From Dactylorhiza incarnata (taxonomy: Eukaryota; Streptophyta; Magnoliopsida; Asparagales; Orchidaceae): a stretch of DNA of 64,000 nucleotides. The notes beneath the pieces were generated by a model that made no database searches, was not told where the DNA came from, and worked only from the letters and a program-made list of their open reading frames with translations. The stretch lies in the NCBI GenBank assembly GCA_033032865.1, contig JAWHQI010000009.1, forward strand, positions 13,100,001-13,164,000. Direction: 5' to 3'. Of the stretch, positions 30,127-40,707 are shown piece by piece; the first letter of the stretch is position 1, and each line of letters starts with the position of its first letter. The position numbers and the translations under genes were made by a program.

Positions 30127-31210
30127 ATGGCTTCCTCCAGTGGTCGCGCTCGACGATCAAACGTAGATCAGAATCGAGAGGGTGGAACTATATTTCCTGG
30201 TATCGAGGATGCTACCATCGGAGTGGCAATGACGGTGGGGGTAGAATTACCCGTTCATGCACATATATATGAATATTTAGCTGATGCAGGTGTTCTCTTA
30301 GTGATCATAGATGATAACTTTTCTTCAGTTTTATTAAGGGAATTTTATATGAGATTGGAGGATCCGGCTCGGACTGATCTCCAAGGAGGAGTACGTTCCA
30401 ATGTCCAGGGTCATGAGGTAGTAATAACTCATGATGATTTACGTGAGGAGTTTGGTCTAGAGTGGAATGATAATCTCTTGGATATTGTAGAGAGGTTCCG
30501 AACACTTCGGAACTGGACTCGAATAAATGAAGTGTTGCATGGTCAAGAAGGTGTGGAGGACTTGATTTCATCGGTTACAATATTAACTCCCGACACATAC
30601 ATTATGCAAGAGATCCTACGGCGTACGATCATGATAAAGGGGGGAGATACAAGGATGATCACATCGCAATTGAGTATGGTCACTTACCATATTTTAGAAA
30701 AATTCAGTTTATATGGCTGATCTCCTATTATCAATGATCCGATATACATATAAATTGAAAGATCCACGGCGACAGCGATTGAATACTCTTCCATTGGGAG
30801 GAATAATTCAACAAATTGTTTACAAGAAATGCCGATCTCTCAATAGGGAGGTTTATCATCTAGATTGTCGACCAGTCAGATTATCTACCCTGTAAATTCA
30901 TCCTCCTCGACAAGAAAGGGCTCCATCTCCACAACCTCAAGTTCGATGAGGTGGGTCAATGAGAGAGACCCAGCGAGAACTACAAGAGCTAGGGGATCAG
31001 GGAGCGGGCATACATAGGAAAGTGACACGAATGTCAAAGAAGATATCTGGTGTTGAGAAGATGGTATGGAAGATAATGGTGGCACTTAAGCTAACACCAT
31101 CACCGACAAGAGAGGAGAGTCCTGAGGAGGAGCACCCACAACGATTGGTTCGTCGAAAACGACGTGGAGGTGATGAAGGGGAGAGCAGCAGTATGGGAGC
31201 TGGAGATTGA
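30127..31210 (+). pseudogene. C2 antisense extra ORF (plant transposon-protein-like)
   Basis: Plus strand, opposite to C2 gag. Starts MASSSGRARRSNVDQNREGG and reads without a stop to about 30715, including HIYEYLADAGVLLVIIDDNF, LLREFYMRLEDPARTDLQGG, then HDDLREEFGLEWNDNLLD. This matches by recall the 'putative plant transposon protein' pattern (REFYanL, then a FGL motif; PF20167 type). A frame change near 30715 leads into MIRYTYKLKDPRRQRLNTLP; two stops around 30895-30955 precede a coiled-coil-like MRETQRELQELGDQ segment and the basic tail LVRRKRRGGDEGE ending at 31210. A candidate TATATAAA at 29753-29760 lies 367 bp upstream. Function unknown; one frameshift and two stops suggest recent loss. 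Confidence 0.65.
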
Positions 31211-31800
31211 ATAATTTGATTTTATTTTTGTAATAATACAGGTTTCTGAAACAGCAAGACACACTTCTGTTACTACCGCGCAGCGATAGTTCTAGCGCTG
31301 GCGTTAGTAGCAACGTAGTATCTGGGTTCATGTTTTTCATTTTGAACTAATTTCTGGCTTATTTTAAGTGTTCTTTTATGCTTATCTTGCTGAAATAGTT
31401 TAAGAATCTCCTGCATGGTCATGAAATTTTTTCTTTATAGTTTGATAATTATTCTAGTTTGTTTTGACATTATCATGTGAAAAGTTAAATTATCATGTGG
31501 CATTATCATAGCTATTTCAATTTAGTAGTAATGAATTTTGATTTAATATGTGAAAAACATATCACAAGTTATATAACGTGATCTTATCATGATGGCTCAA
31601 AGAAATAAGAGAAAAAACAGAAAGGAAATAAAGCATATCATGAAGTAGAGAATTGATAATTCATTTTTAATTGATTTCTACTTCATGCAAAGGATTGAAT
31701 ACTAATGAATGAGAGATTTAGGTATCCAAAGAGGACCGGGTGTGACGGTTCCTTTGGGTACCCAAATACAACGTGTTTGCTTTTAGGGAGATATGATTGA
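31211..31800. other. C2 internal non-coding interval
   Basis: AT-rich sequence after the antisense ORF. Contains the GC-rich word cluster at 31270-31312 and nothing coding that I recognise. Confidence 0.45.
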
Positions 31801-31932
31801 GGCTTCGTTTGGGGGAACTTATTTTCACCGGTCAAGCGGTCACGACCGCATGAATCGGACCTTAATTAAGGTCCGATTCATGCGATCGTGACCGCTTGAC
31901 CGGTGAAAATAAGCCCCCCCCCAAACGGAGCC
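31801..31932. mobile_element. foldback MITE, copy 2
   Basis: A 132-bp near-perfect inverted repeat, GGCTTCGTTTGGGGG to CCCCAAACGGAGCC, flanked by TGA on both sides (31798-31800 and 31933-31935). It is homologous to 4795-4925 along its length, including the CACCGGTCAAGCGGTCACGA arm. It sits in C2 and is therefore younger than C2. Confidence 0.9.
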
Positions 31933-32224
31933 TGAATGGGCTCTTTTGATTTGAGTTTGTGTTTCATCTTTAGCTTTGGGTCTCCATTCAAATCATGGTT
32001 TAACATTATTTTTATTTTTCAAATTTCCATGACGATTTTGTAAAACATTGTTTATAGAAAATTTGTGAACATTTAATTTTATGTTGGGAGAAATATGATT
32101 TTGTAAATGATAATGATTTGGTATTTCATTTTCAAGCATTTGATATTTTTCATTTCTTTTGTTAGGCTTAGACATATTATGAAAATTCACCTTTAACTTG
32201 CTTTTGGAATTTGCTTGAAATTGT

Positions 32225-33267
32225 TGATTTATGTGTTGAGAATTTTTTTTATAATTTCTTTAAGCAAGTTGACTTTAGTTTCCAATTCATAATTCTTAAC
32301 TTTAAGATTATGTCTAGCTTTATTATAGGCTATTGTGCTATTTTTAAAATTATTTCTATATTCATCAAATGTTTCATCCATCTCTTCAATTTCAATTTTA
32401 TAGTCATTACACTTAGCACAATCATTTTTCAGAGAAGAGTTTTCTAAAAATAATTTTTTATTTTGTTCTTTTACTAAAGTAAACTCTTTTTCAGGTTCCT
32501 TGAATTTTTCTTTAATATTATTATAATCGAAAAAAAAATATAGAGTTTTCAAATGAAGGGCATGATGAAGATACAAACATTTCATTTTTGGATTCTACCT
32601 TCACATTTGCTTTCAAAGTTTTATTTTCTAAACGTAGTTTTGCATTATCCATTTTTAGTTTCTTAATCTTACGTTTAGTAATTTGCAGCAATTGTAATAT
32701 AGAAATAGAAGTACAAAAAATAGGAGATTTTGATTTCCTTACATTACTTTCGGGAGAGGCACGATTTGAACATATCGTTTCTTTGACATCTTTTTGGCAC
32801 TCCTCTTCCGAAGACAGTACTTCTTCTTCTCTTTCACTTGATATGCACTTCATGGATCCGTCATGAGAGGAGCATTCTTGAAAGCTTGTGCAAGCTTGCA
32901 TATTCTCCGGTTCTTGTGATTGTTCCATACCTGTAGAAGGAGAATCATAAGTTCTTTCAAGAAAATTCCAAATCTCATATGCGGTAGGTAACGTATAAAT
33001 AAGTTTGAAAATATTTTGATCTAACGCACAAAATATACTATTCATAGATTTAGCATTTAAAACAATTTCGTTTCTAGTTAGTACGCTAGGTGGTTTTTCA
33101 ATAGTAATATTCCAAACTTTTTCATCTAAGGCCTTAAGAAAATTTTTCATTAATGTTTTCCACCCTTTATAATTTTTGCCCATAAATAAAGGTGGTGCTA
33201 ATACCCTTTCAGTTATATTAAAATTTCCCCCACTAGTAGAAGCGAGATCATGATCAAGAGACGCCAT
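32225..33267 (-). pseudogene. C2 gag (copia-type)
   Basis: Minus strand, MASLDHDLASTSGGNFNITE at 33267. It contains PPLFMGKNYKGWKTLMKNFL and NSIFCALDQNIFKLIYTLPT followed by AYEIWNFLERTYD, the W-xx-M and YEIW.L pattern of UBN2-type copia Gag. An acidic Ser/Glu segment follows, then a long helical region (TKRKIKKLKMDNAKLRLENK; after a frame change near 32530, EKEFTLVKEQNKKLFLENSS and YELETKVNLLKEIIKK). No CCHC knuckle and no pol follow before the antisense ORF region. Confidence 0.75.
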
Positions 33268-33300
33268 TATTCCCAGTTATTAAGCCGATTTGGAATAACT

Positions 33301-33314
33301 TGACTCTGATACCA
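33301..33314 (-). promoter_or_regulatory. primer-binding site of C2
   Basis: In element sense TGGTATCAGAGTCA starts two bases after the 5' LTR, an almost exact complement of plant initiator-Met tRNA 3' end (TGGTATCAGAGC). This fixes the minus orientation of C2. Confidence 0.9.
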
Positions 33315-33316
33315 CT

Positions 33317-34900
33317 TGTTGGATCTGTAGGCGCCCTTAGGGGGGGGGGTGAATAAGGGTTTTAAAAACTTTAAACTTTAATTGAAAACTTTTGAACTTT
33401 TGGTCGCAGTTAAATCAAGAGTAAAGAGATAATGAAATTAGGAATGAAATCAATTTTATTAAATAAGAAAAGACATGATTACCATTTATAAAATTGATTA
33501 CAAAATCTGATTTCAATAACGCTAGAAATCAAAGAGAATAATATGAAAACCCTTTTTGTTTTCTATACCGACTCGTATCCCCACGAACCGGTTGGCTTTA
33601 GCCAATCTCTCCCCAGATACGACCTCAAGCCGCTCTAGCCAATCTATCACCAGAAAGGCCTCAAGCACCCCCTAGATCTACTCCTTAGACCCAGTCGCCG
33701 TGTGGCGAATTCCTCCCTAAGTCCTACCTATACCTAGTCGGAATTCCCCCTAGTCCCCGCAAGGCCCTAGTCGCCGTGTGGCGAGTTCCTCTACCGAACA
33801 AAAGATATAAAGGTTACAAGTTGAAAGTAAAACAAAACTCAAACTAAAGACTCCCTCAAAAGTAGAACTTGATGTCGATGTAGATGCGATCGTATTGGTC
33901 TTCAGGTTCTTTGCATTCACGAACGTTGACGGAGTTCTTCGGGCTGCTTGAAGAAGGCTCTCACGAGAGCTCTGAAAATATGGCTTCAAATCATTCTGCA
34001 ACAGCAAGCCACAACGGAGGAGGCACGCGTATTTTTATAGATTCAGCCACTACCGCCTGCGGTAGTACTACCGCCCCGCGGTATCCACATAAGGCAATGA
34101 AGCACATGGATCGTGGTAGTTTAGGCAACATTCTGAGCGCCAAACACTAGCGCGCCGCGGTACCGCTAACGCCCCGCGTTAGCGAGATTTCTTTCCTTCA
34201 GCCACAATCTTCTTCCAAAATCTGCTCCTCAATCAACTCGGGATGTTTCCAAAAAGCTACCGCCGGGCGTTAGACTTAACGCGCCGCGATAATACATGCT
34301 AAAATAGTGTCCCGTCGACATTCCTTTTTCTCCACTGTTTCCTTCTTGCAATTCTTTCCATTTATATTAGCACCAGCGGTAGTGCTAACGCTCCGCGGTA
34401 GAGCACATCTCTTTTTGTCGGGCGCATCTTTGTCGAACCGGCCTTATATTTTGTTGATCGAATTTTCGTCGAACGGGATTCAGCTTTCGTCGATCGCAAA
34501 TTCGTCGAACACAGTGATAAGCATTTCGTCGAGCGCAACCTTCATTTCGTCGATTGCTAGCGCCATCGATAGTTATAGCGCGCCGCGGTAAAGCATGCAT
34601 TTCATCAAGCGCCGTGGTAGAGCATGCAGTTCGTCGAACGCAGTTTTCATTTCGTCGAGCGCCAGCTCGTCGAACGCAGCTTCCATTTCGTCGAACGCAG
34701 GTTTCCTTCTCAGCGGTTTCTTCTCAGCAGTTTGTTAGCGCCAGCGGTAGTCTTAACGCTGTGCGGTAGTAACAAAAACATATTTCCATGGAGATTTGAA
34801 AGCACTGAATCCTGCATACTATAAACACAAAACAAGTATGATCAAATACAATAAGATTTGTTATTGTCAAACCAAGAGATGCGGAAAGCATGTTCCAAAA
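33317..34900 (-). repeat. 5' LTR of C2
   Basis: 1584 bp, collinear with 26842-28435. It has the same poly-G motif, TCGCC/GGCGA hairpins (one lost by a small deletion near 33740) and TTCGTCGAACGCAG cluster, and ends TTCCAAAA where the other ends TTCCAACA. Confidence 0.9.
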
Positions 34901-34905
34901 TAATC

Positions 34906-35960
34906 TTCCTGAGTGCTCTACCCCCTCTATGATGTTGCAAAGGGGATGGTTGGTCACCACCTTAATAGAGTGTGCCTGGAAATAAGGTCGGAGCTTTCGG
35001 GCCGACACCACCAGTGCGAAGGCCAGCTTCTCTAAGATGGGATATCTGAGCTCCGCCTTTCTCAGCACCCTACTGATGTTGTAGATTAAGAGTTGTCTTT
35101 TTCCCTCCTCTCGGACCAAAACAAAACTCACCGCCTTGGCACCCACCCCCAAGTATAGGGACAGGTCCTCTCCCTACCTCGGTACTTGAAGCAGCGGGGC
35201 CTGGGATAGTTGTTACTTTAGTGCCTGGAGTGTCGCCTCGCACTCGAGGGTCCAATCGAATTTTTGGTTCCCTCGTAGCACCTTGAACAAAGATGAGCAT
35301 TTTTTCCCCGCCCTTGAGAAAAATCTTCTCAAATCGGCCAGCTTCCCTGTGAGGTGCTGGACCTCCTTTGCATTCCTCAGCGACCTTAGCTCCAAGATTG
35401 CTTTTACCTTGTCAGTATTAGGTTCTACCCAGGTAGGGGCGAGTAAGTGGCCCAAGAACTTTCCCCATGCTGGCCCCAAAGACATATTTCTGGGGGTTGA
35501 GCCTCATCTTGAATTTTCTCAAAGTACCGAAGGTCTCCTCCAGGTCCCTGAGGTGGGATTCGAGGTCCCGACTCTTGATCATGAGGTCATCCACATAGAC
35601 TTTCAGGTTTCTCCCCTTCTGTTCGCGGAAGACCCTGTCCATCATGCACTGGTATGTTGCTCCTGCATTCTTCAGCCCAAAGGGCATCATCTTGCAGCAG
35701 TAGCACCCATCCCCTGTAATGAAGGAGACGTCTTTAACGCCAGGGGGGGGGCATGCATATCTGATGATAACCTGAAAAGGCATCTAGAAAACTCATTAGA
35801 GAAAAACCGATGGCTGAGTCAACCAGCGCGTCGATTCAAGGCAAGGGATAACAATCCTTAAGACATGATTTATTCAATATGGAAACATCTACACACATCC
35901 TCCACCGTCCATCCCCCTTCTTTACCATTACCACGTTGGAGACCCAGCCTGGATACTAGA
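34906..35960 (-). pseudogene. Tat-1 reverse transcriptase and RT-linked RNase H (5' part)
   Basis: Minus strand. RT starts near 35960 (RVVKKGDGRWRMCVDV), then MMPFGLKNAGATYQCMMDRV and NLKVYVDDLMIKS with the catalytic YVDD, then a RNase H/connection region (KAELRYPILEKLAFALVVSA, VVTNHPLCNIIEGVEHSGRL). It breaks at 34905 where C2 inserted and resumes at 26841 with AKWSVELSEFDISFIP. Several frame changes and stops. 'MPFGLKNAGATYQR' is characteristic of Tat/Athila RT. It would copy the element RNA into cDNA. Confidence 0.88.
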
Positions 35961-36637
35961 TCTCTGATACAAATCCAGCTTTGAGGAGCTTGACCACCTC
36001 CTCCCGAATGGGCTCCACTAGCTTGTCAGCGATGGACCTCTTCTTTTATCGGATGGGGGCGAGTACCAGGGTTAAGGTTGAGGCGGTGGCAAGCCATATC
36101 CGCATCGATCCCCGACATCTCCACCGCGCTCCAAGCGAAGATGTCTACGTTTTTTCGGACAGAAGCCAGGATCCTTCTCTGGTCCTCGGGGCTGAGCTAC
36201 CCACTGATCTTCACTTTCTCTATCGCCCTCGCCCGGGAGATGACCTCCATCTCCACCACCTCTTCCACGGACTACAACTGAGACTGCTCCCCCCATTCAC
36301 CTTCCATCCTCCCTCCGCAAGCGATTGCTTCGGTCCCTTCTTCATCCATCTTCTCCTCCTCCCGAACTTCCAGCAGCTCCCTCGCCCCTTCTTCCTGGGC
36401 TCTACCCTCTTCTCCCCTTTCCTCTTCCATCTCCTCCACCTTGGGCCCTTCCACGACCCCTTCCACCACATCCTGCCTCTCCATCTCCCTGTCCATTTCT
36501 TCCGCCTCTACTTGCCAGGTGATGGCATTGACCGCGATAACGTAGCATTGCCTTGCTACCTTTGGGTCTTCCCTCACCCAGATCTAGACTCCGCCCATGT
36601 TGAACTTGAGGCATTGGTGGAATGAGGAGGGGACGTA

Positions 36638-36970
36638 TCAGAATGCACTGATGAGGGGTCGTCCGAAGATGGCGTTGTAGCTGCTTGGAGCGTCAACGAT
36701 GACGAACCGACAGTTGCGGGACTGCCCTCCCAAGGTGACATGGAGCTCTATTCCTCCTTCCACTTCCTTCCTCTCTCCCGAGAACCCAAACAGGGGTCCG
36801 TACGAGGATAGCACCCTCCTCGCCTCCACCTTCATCTCATCGAACGCCTTCTTGAAGATGACGTTGACCGAGCTCCCATTGTCGGCGAGGATCCAGGAAA
36901 TGGTGAAGTTCTCGATGGCCGCCTGGATCACCAGCGCATCGCAGAATGGGTCCTCATGGTCGGGCATATC
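36638..36970 (-). pseudogene. Tat-1 aspartic protease
   Basis: Minus-strand frame starting MPDHEDPFCDALVIQAAIEN, with ISWILADNGSSVNVIFKKAF (the D-x-G-S-S active-site motif as DNGSS, common in Tat elements), a flap-like segment and VDAPSSYNAIFGRPLISAF, the usual 'YNaIlGRp.L' motif. It is one of the better preserved parts of the element. Between it and RT (35960-36637) the sequence encodes a Glu/Arg-rich linker with stops. Confidence 0.85.
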
Positions 36971-37249
36971 CTTCTAAGAGAAGACAATCTTCTCTTTCGG
37001 GGGTGGGGTTTGGGAAGTCGAAGCCACGGTCCGATGATATATATTGTGGAGGCTCGCCTTTTGGGGTGCCTGATCCCAACTCCCTCATGGATCACCCCGA
37101 TCCCTCCTCAACTCCCCATGCCATCCCTGTCGACGCACCTATCCTCCTCCTCTACTTCCCCGGTCACCTCCTATATCCTTACCAGTGGCTGTTGCTCCCT
37201 AGGGCCTCCCGCCCTCCTAATCTCTAAGAACTCCCGGCAGGTGGCCGTT

Positions 37250-38503
37250 GCGTGACCCTCCTCCTGATGGAAGTCACAATACGACAATGCCACCTCCTTC
37301 CCTCAACCTCTATAGCTCAGTTCCTTCTCTTAGCTCCTGCTCCTCCACCTCCACTTGCTCCTACTCTCCTTCCTCTTCCTCGGCCGATCACCATGGCTTG
37401 CTGAGGTAGGGGAGGGAGTGTCCTCGGGCCCTGCCTCCACCCTGGGTGGTTGGGTCTCCCTTTACCTCCTTGGAAGTTGCCCCCTCCTTGGGCAAACCCT
37501 CTTCCCGGGCCCTGCACGCCCTCTCCCTGATGCCTCCACCCCAACTCCGGGGACCTCGGCTTATCCCTCCTCCTGACTTCCTACTATCTGACCTCCGGTT
37601 CACTCAGCTTCGCCATCCTTCTTGTGAACTCCGGGTTAGTCGCTTATCCCTCGATCTCATCCACCGCCCTCTCCATCAGCTCTTCGAAGGACAGGGGGCC
37701 TTTCACTTCAGGTTCATCTTGATGAACCTCTCCCGTAGACCCACTGTGAAGGCAAGTTGGAGGGTGAACCCGGGCTCCTTTTGGATGAGCAGGACCACCT
37801 CTTGGAATCTATTCACGTAGTGGGCCAGCGACTCCCCTAGTCCTTGCTTGATCTTGAAGAGCGACTCAACATCCTTCTTCCTCTTTTTCTATGTCGAGAA
37901 GCGCAGCTGGAAACTCTGACATAGATCCTCGAACTTATAGATCGACCCCACTGGGAGCTGGTGAAACTAGTCCCGCGCCTTCTCCTTCAAGGTGATGGCG
38001 AAGATTTGGCATTTGAAAGCATCTGGCATAGGCCGGATGGAGACCGTGTCCTCGAACCACTACAGGTGTTGGACTGGGTCATCCTTGCCAGTGTAGTAGA
38101 CTATATCCAGCTCCCTGAACACCTCTAGGACTGGTGCAGAAAGCACCAACTCGTAGAACAGGCTTCCTCCGCTCGCCGCTCTTGCCTGCCCCACTCACCC
38201 CACGAGCCCAACCGGGCTCACGCTCGCCGGGCTGGGGAATAACTCTCGCCCAATAAAGTCTCGCCCCGGCGCCTCATCAGCCTTCTCTTTGCTGGACCTC
38301 TTCCCCGGGGCATTCTCGCCTACCACCAGCGGTGGGACGACCTGGGCCGCAGGGGTTGAGAATTCGCCTCACACCACGATGAAGGCGAGGTTGATCGTCT
38401 CTAGTACCTCCCTCTAGAAGTCTGCCTACATCACTACTATCGCCGGCAAGCCGGATGGTGGCGAGCCGCCATAGCCGGCGCCTTGCTCATCCTGTCCAAT
38501 GAT
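37250..38503 (-). pseudogene. Tat-1 gag
   Basis: Minus strand, starting near MSKAPAMAARHHPACRR (38503). Blocks FHQLPVGSIYKFEDLCQSFQ, VNRFQEVVLLIQKEPGFTLQ and LAFTVGLRERFIKMNLK match the Retrotrans_gag domain, and align with Tat-2 gag (FHQLPAGSIYAFEDLHRVFL and so on). A C-terminal YCDFHQEEGHATATCREFLE (about 37285-37225) is a zinc-knuckle-like CxxH...HxxxxC motif shared with Tat-2. Gly/Arg-rich sequence lies between. Many stops, often TAG. Confidence 0.75.
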
Positions 38504-38539
38504 GTTACCTCCTTGGGACTTTCTTGTACTAGCTGCTTT

Positions 38540-38560
38540 CCACGCTCACCGCACCAAAAA
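38540..38560 (-). promoter_or_regulatory. primer-binding region of Tat-1
   Basis: In element sense the 5' LTR end (GGTTCGAATA) is followed by TTTTTGGTGCGGTGAGC. Tat-2 has TTTATGGTGCGGTGAGC at the same place (53874 onward), so TGGTGCGGTGAGC is the likely primer-binding site. The tRNA was not identified. Confidence 0.6.
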
Positions 38561-39370
38561 TATTCGAACCGAGAATCGACCCAGCGAGGAGTTCGGACCC
38601 CTATGAGGGGGCATCTAGCACTTGCTTGTCCCGAAGACAAACTTGACCGAAGACTTAGCTCTAAACACCGACCCTTGGCTGCAGCGTGGAGCTCCCACCA
38701 CACACCCGAAAGATCTTAGAGCGCTTCCCCTCCCAAGCCAAAGTTGAAGCTGGGCACCTTGGAGAGCATAAGGAGCTAACCAAAGTACTGAGGAGGAAGA
38801 AGCCAAAGAAACTGAATCCTCTCCAAAGGTGCCCTTCAGGGTCTATATATAGTATTATCAACTGGGTCCGCTAATAGCGTAACTCTGCCTTTTGGTTTTG
38901 TTAAATGCACCCCAAAATAGTCTTCCAACAGCCAAACTCCGCTGTTTGGAATGGCTATAGGCAGATAGGTATGAATAAATAGGAATAAAATATTACACCC
39001 AAACACCCGACTCGCCTCGCAAGAGAGGCGAGAGACGGAAGAGTCCTGCTCTCGGCTCACTGGTCTACCTCCATCGACTGACCCTCGCCTGGCCTCAACC
39101 TCACGACATAGTCTAGCTTGAACCCCTTCATGATACGCGCATCGCAGGACGACGAACCCTCGCTCTCCCCGCACTCATGGTCCGCTAGCCGCAAGGCGCG
39201 AGCCCCTCGCTCGCCTCGCCGCTATGTGGTGAGCCCCCACTCATCTCGCCCACCTAGCGTGAGCACTTACTTTGTATCGCCCGCCTGGCGCGAGCACTTA
39301 CTCGTCTCGCTCGTGTGCTTTGCGTACACTGAGTCCCAGCTCACCCCTTCGATGAACCCAGGGTTGTACA
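38561..39370 (-). repeat. 5' LTR of Tat-1
   Basis: 810 bp, collinear with 11116-11946. The inner terminus has changed from TGTTGG to TATTCG (plus strand); the outer terminus GGGTTGTACA is intact and followed by TCTAG. Confidence 0.9.
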
Positions 39371-39515
39371 TCTAGTTTACTGTTTTTACCAACTTATTTA
39401 CTATTTTTACCAACTAGTTAACTGTTGTTTTCTGTATTTCCCATTTTTTCCATTATGTGGTCATCATACAGAGAGGAAACAAGAATTTAAAGTCAATACA
39501 TCTGGGGATGCACGA

Positions 39516-40702
39516 TGTTGAAACCAATAACTTGGTCTCTGTGGAGTTCGGTCCCTCAACAAGTTGGGGGGTGACCTCACACTTACTTCTCCCAAGGGAG
39601 AGCTCTAGGCTAAGGAACTAGAAATGAGACCAAGGGCTTAGAGAGGAGGTCCCACCACACACCCGGAAGATCTTAGAGCGCTTCCTCTCCTAAGCCAAAG
39701 CTAAGCTTGGGCACCTTTGGAGGCTCTGTCCACCCACCAAAGAAACATGGGGAGAGAGTGGCCAAAAGAGAAGTCCCTCCAAATGGTGCCCCCTTGGCCC
39801 TATTTATAGGATTTTGAACTTGATCTGTCAATAACCACATTCCGGCCTGCGAGATTACCAAAATACCCTCGGATTTGGCCTGCCAATAGCCCAATCCCGC
39901 TGTTCTACGACGCTAAATGCAGACCGCCCCCTCTCCTCGGGGCTCGGCGAGACCAGGGGTTGGCCCCTCTCCGGCTCGCCCCCTAGCTGAAGCGGGGCGA
40001 GAGGGGGGCTGGCTGCCCCTCCTCCTCTCGCCCACCTTACCGGGGCGGGGGAGAGAGGGGGGCAGGACGCCCCTCCTCCTCTCGCCCCCTTGCTGGGGCG
40101 GGGGCGAGAGGGGGGCATGCCGCCCCTCCTCCTCTCGCCCCGCTTGTTAGGGTGGGGGCGTGAGGGGGGCAGGCCGCCCCTCCTCCTCTCGCCCCCTTGC
40201 TGGGGCATGAGGGGGGCAGGCCGCCCCTCCTCATCTCTCCCCCTTGCTGGGGCGGGGGCGAGAGGGGGGCAGGCCGCCCCTCCTCCTCTCGCCCCCCTTG
40301 CTGGGGCGGGGGCGAGAGGGGGGCATGCCTCCCCTCCTCCTCTCTCCCCCCTTGCTGGGGCGGGGGCGTGAGGGGGGCAGGCTGCCCCTCCTCCTCTCGC
40401 CCCCCTTGCTAGGGCGGGGGCGAGAGGGGGGCATGCCGCCCTCCTCCTCTCGCCCCCCTTGCTGGGGCGGGGGAGAGAGGGGGGCAGGCCACCCCTCCTC
40501 CTCTCGCCCCCTTGTTGGGGCGGGGGCGAGAGGGGGGCAGGCCGCCCCTCCTCCTCTCGCCCCCTTTACTGGTTGGGCGAGCGGGAGGCTCCTGCCTCCA
40601 CCGCTCGCCCCCTCTCTTCCTGCCCTGGACCGTGCTGGAAAACAATATCTTTAAAGACCCCCTGGGTCTCGGGAGCCCACTCGGCGAATACAGAGTTGTA
40701 CA
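39516..40702 (-). mobile_element. solo LTR of the Tat-2 family
   Basis: 1187 bp flanked by a perfect duplication CACGA (39511-39515 and 40703-40707). On the plus strand it starts TGTTGAAACCAA and ends AGAGTTGTACA; in element sense it matches the Tat-2 LTRs (TGTACAAC start, CTTGGTTTCAACA end, shared CTAGTTCCTTAGCC and ATCTTCCGGG words). It contains about 11 tandem hairpin units at 40015-40575. No internal sequence remains, so it arose by LTR-LTR recombination. Frames open in the repeats are not genes. Confidence 0.9.
40015..40575. repeat. CTCTCGCCCCC/GGGGGCGAGAG hairpin array in solo LTR
   Basis: About 11 units of roughly 45-60 bp. Each carries CTCTCGCCCCC and GGGGGCGAGAG separated by about 10 bp (CTTGCTGGGGC), a perfect 11-bp stem in most units, with GGGGCAGGCCGCCCCTCCTC spacers. 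Confidence 0.9.
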
Positions 40703-40707
40703 CACGA

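Larger units (their letters stand above)
26842..34900 (-). mobile_element. C2: gag-only copia-type LTR element with antisense extra ORF
   Basis: An 8.06-kb minus-strand element inserted into the RNase H of Tat-1 between the codons for HSGRL and AKWSVELSEF. LTRs are 26842-28435 and 33317-34900 (TGTTGGATCTG to TTCCAACA/TTCCAAAA). The target duplication is CAATC (26837-26841) and TAATC (34901-34905), one mismatch. A primer site complementary to initiator-Met tRNA lies at 33301-33314. It carries a copia Gag on the minus strand and an extra ORF on the plus strand, and no pol. A TRIM-like element and a MITE are nested in it, so it is older than both. Confidence 0.88.
11116..39370 (-). mobile_element. 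Tat-1: Ty3/gypsy Tat-lineage LTR retrotransposon, nested
   Basis: One minus-strand element spanning 28 kb, of which about 12.3 kb is native and the rest nested. Flanks GCTAG (11111-11115) and TCTAG (39371-39375) form a 5-bp target duplication with one mismatch, and host sequence continues across it (GTTTACT-TTTTTACC words on both sides). In minus order it has the 5' LTR, primer-binding region, gag, protease, RT, RNase H, a second (archaeal-type) RNase H, integrase, a 90-bp satellite array, an antisense gene, PPT and 3' LTR. The dual RNase H and the antisense extra ORF are known traits of the Tat/Ogre/Retand clade. It is split inside RNase H by C2 and near the 3' LTR by C1. Multiple stops and frameshifts make it inactive. 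Confidence 0.88.

Noticed and set aside
36072..36625. Multiple overlapping frames of 65-214 codons on both strands
   Set aside because: These are shadows of the Glu/Arg-rich linker between protease and RT in Tat-1 pol, which is on the minus strand.
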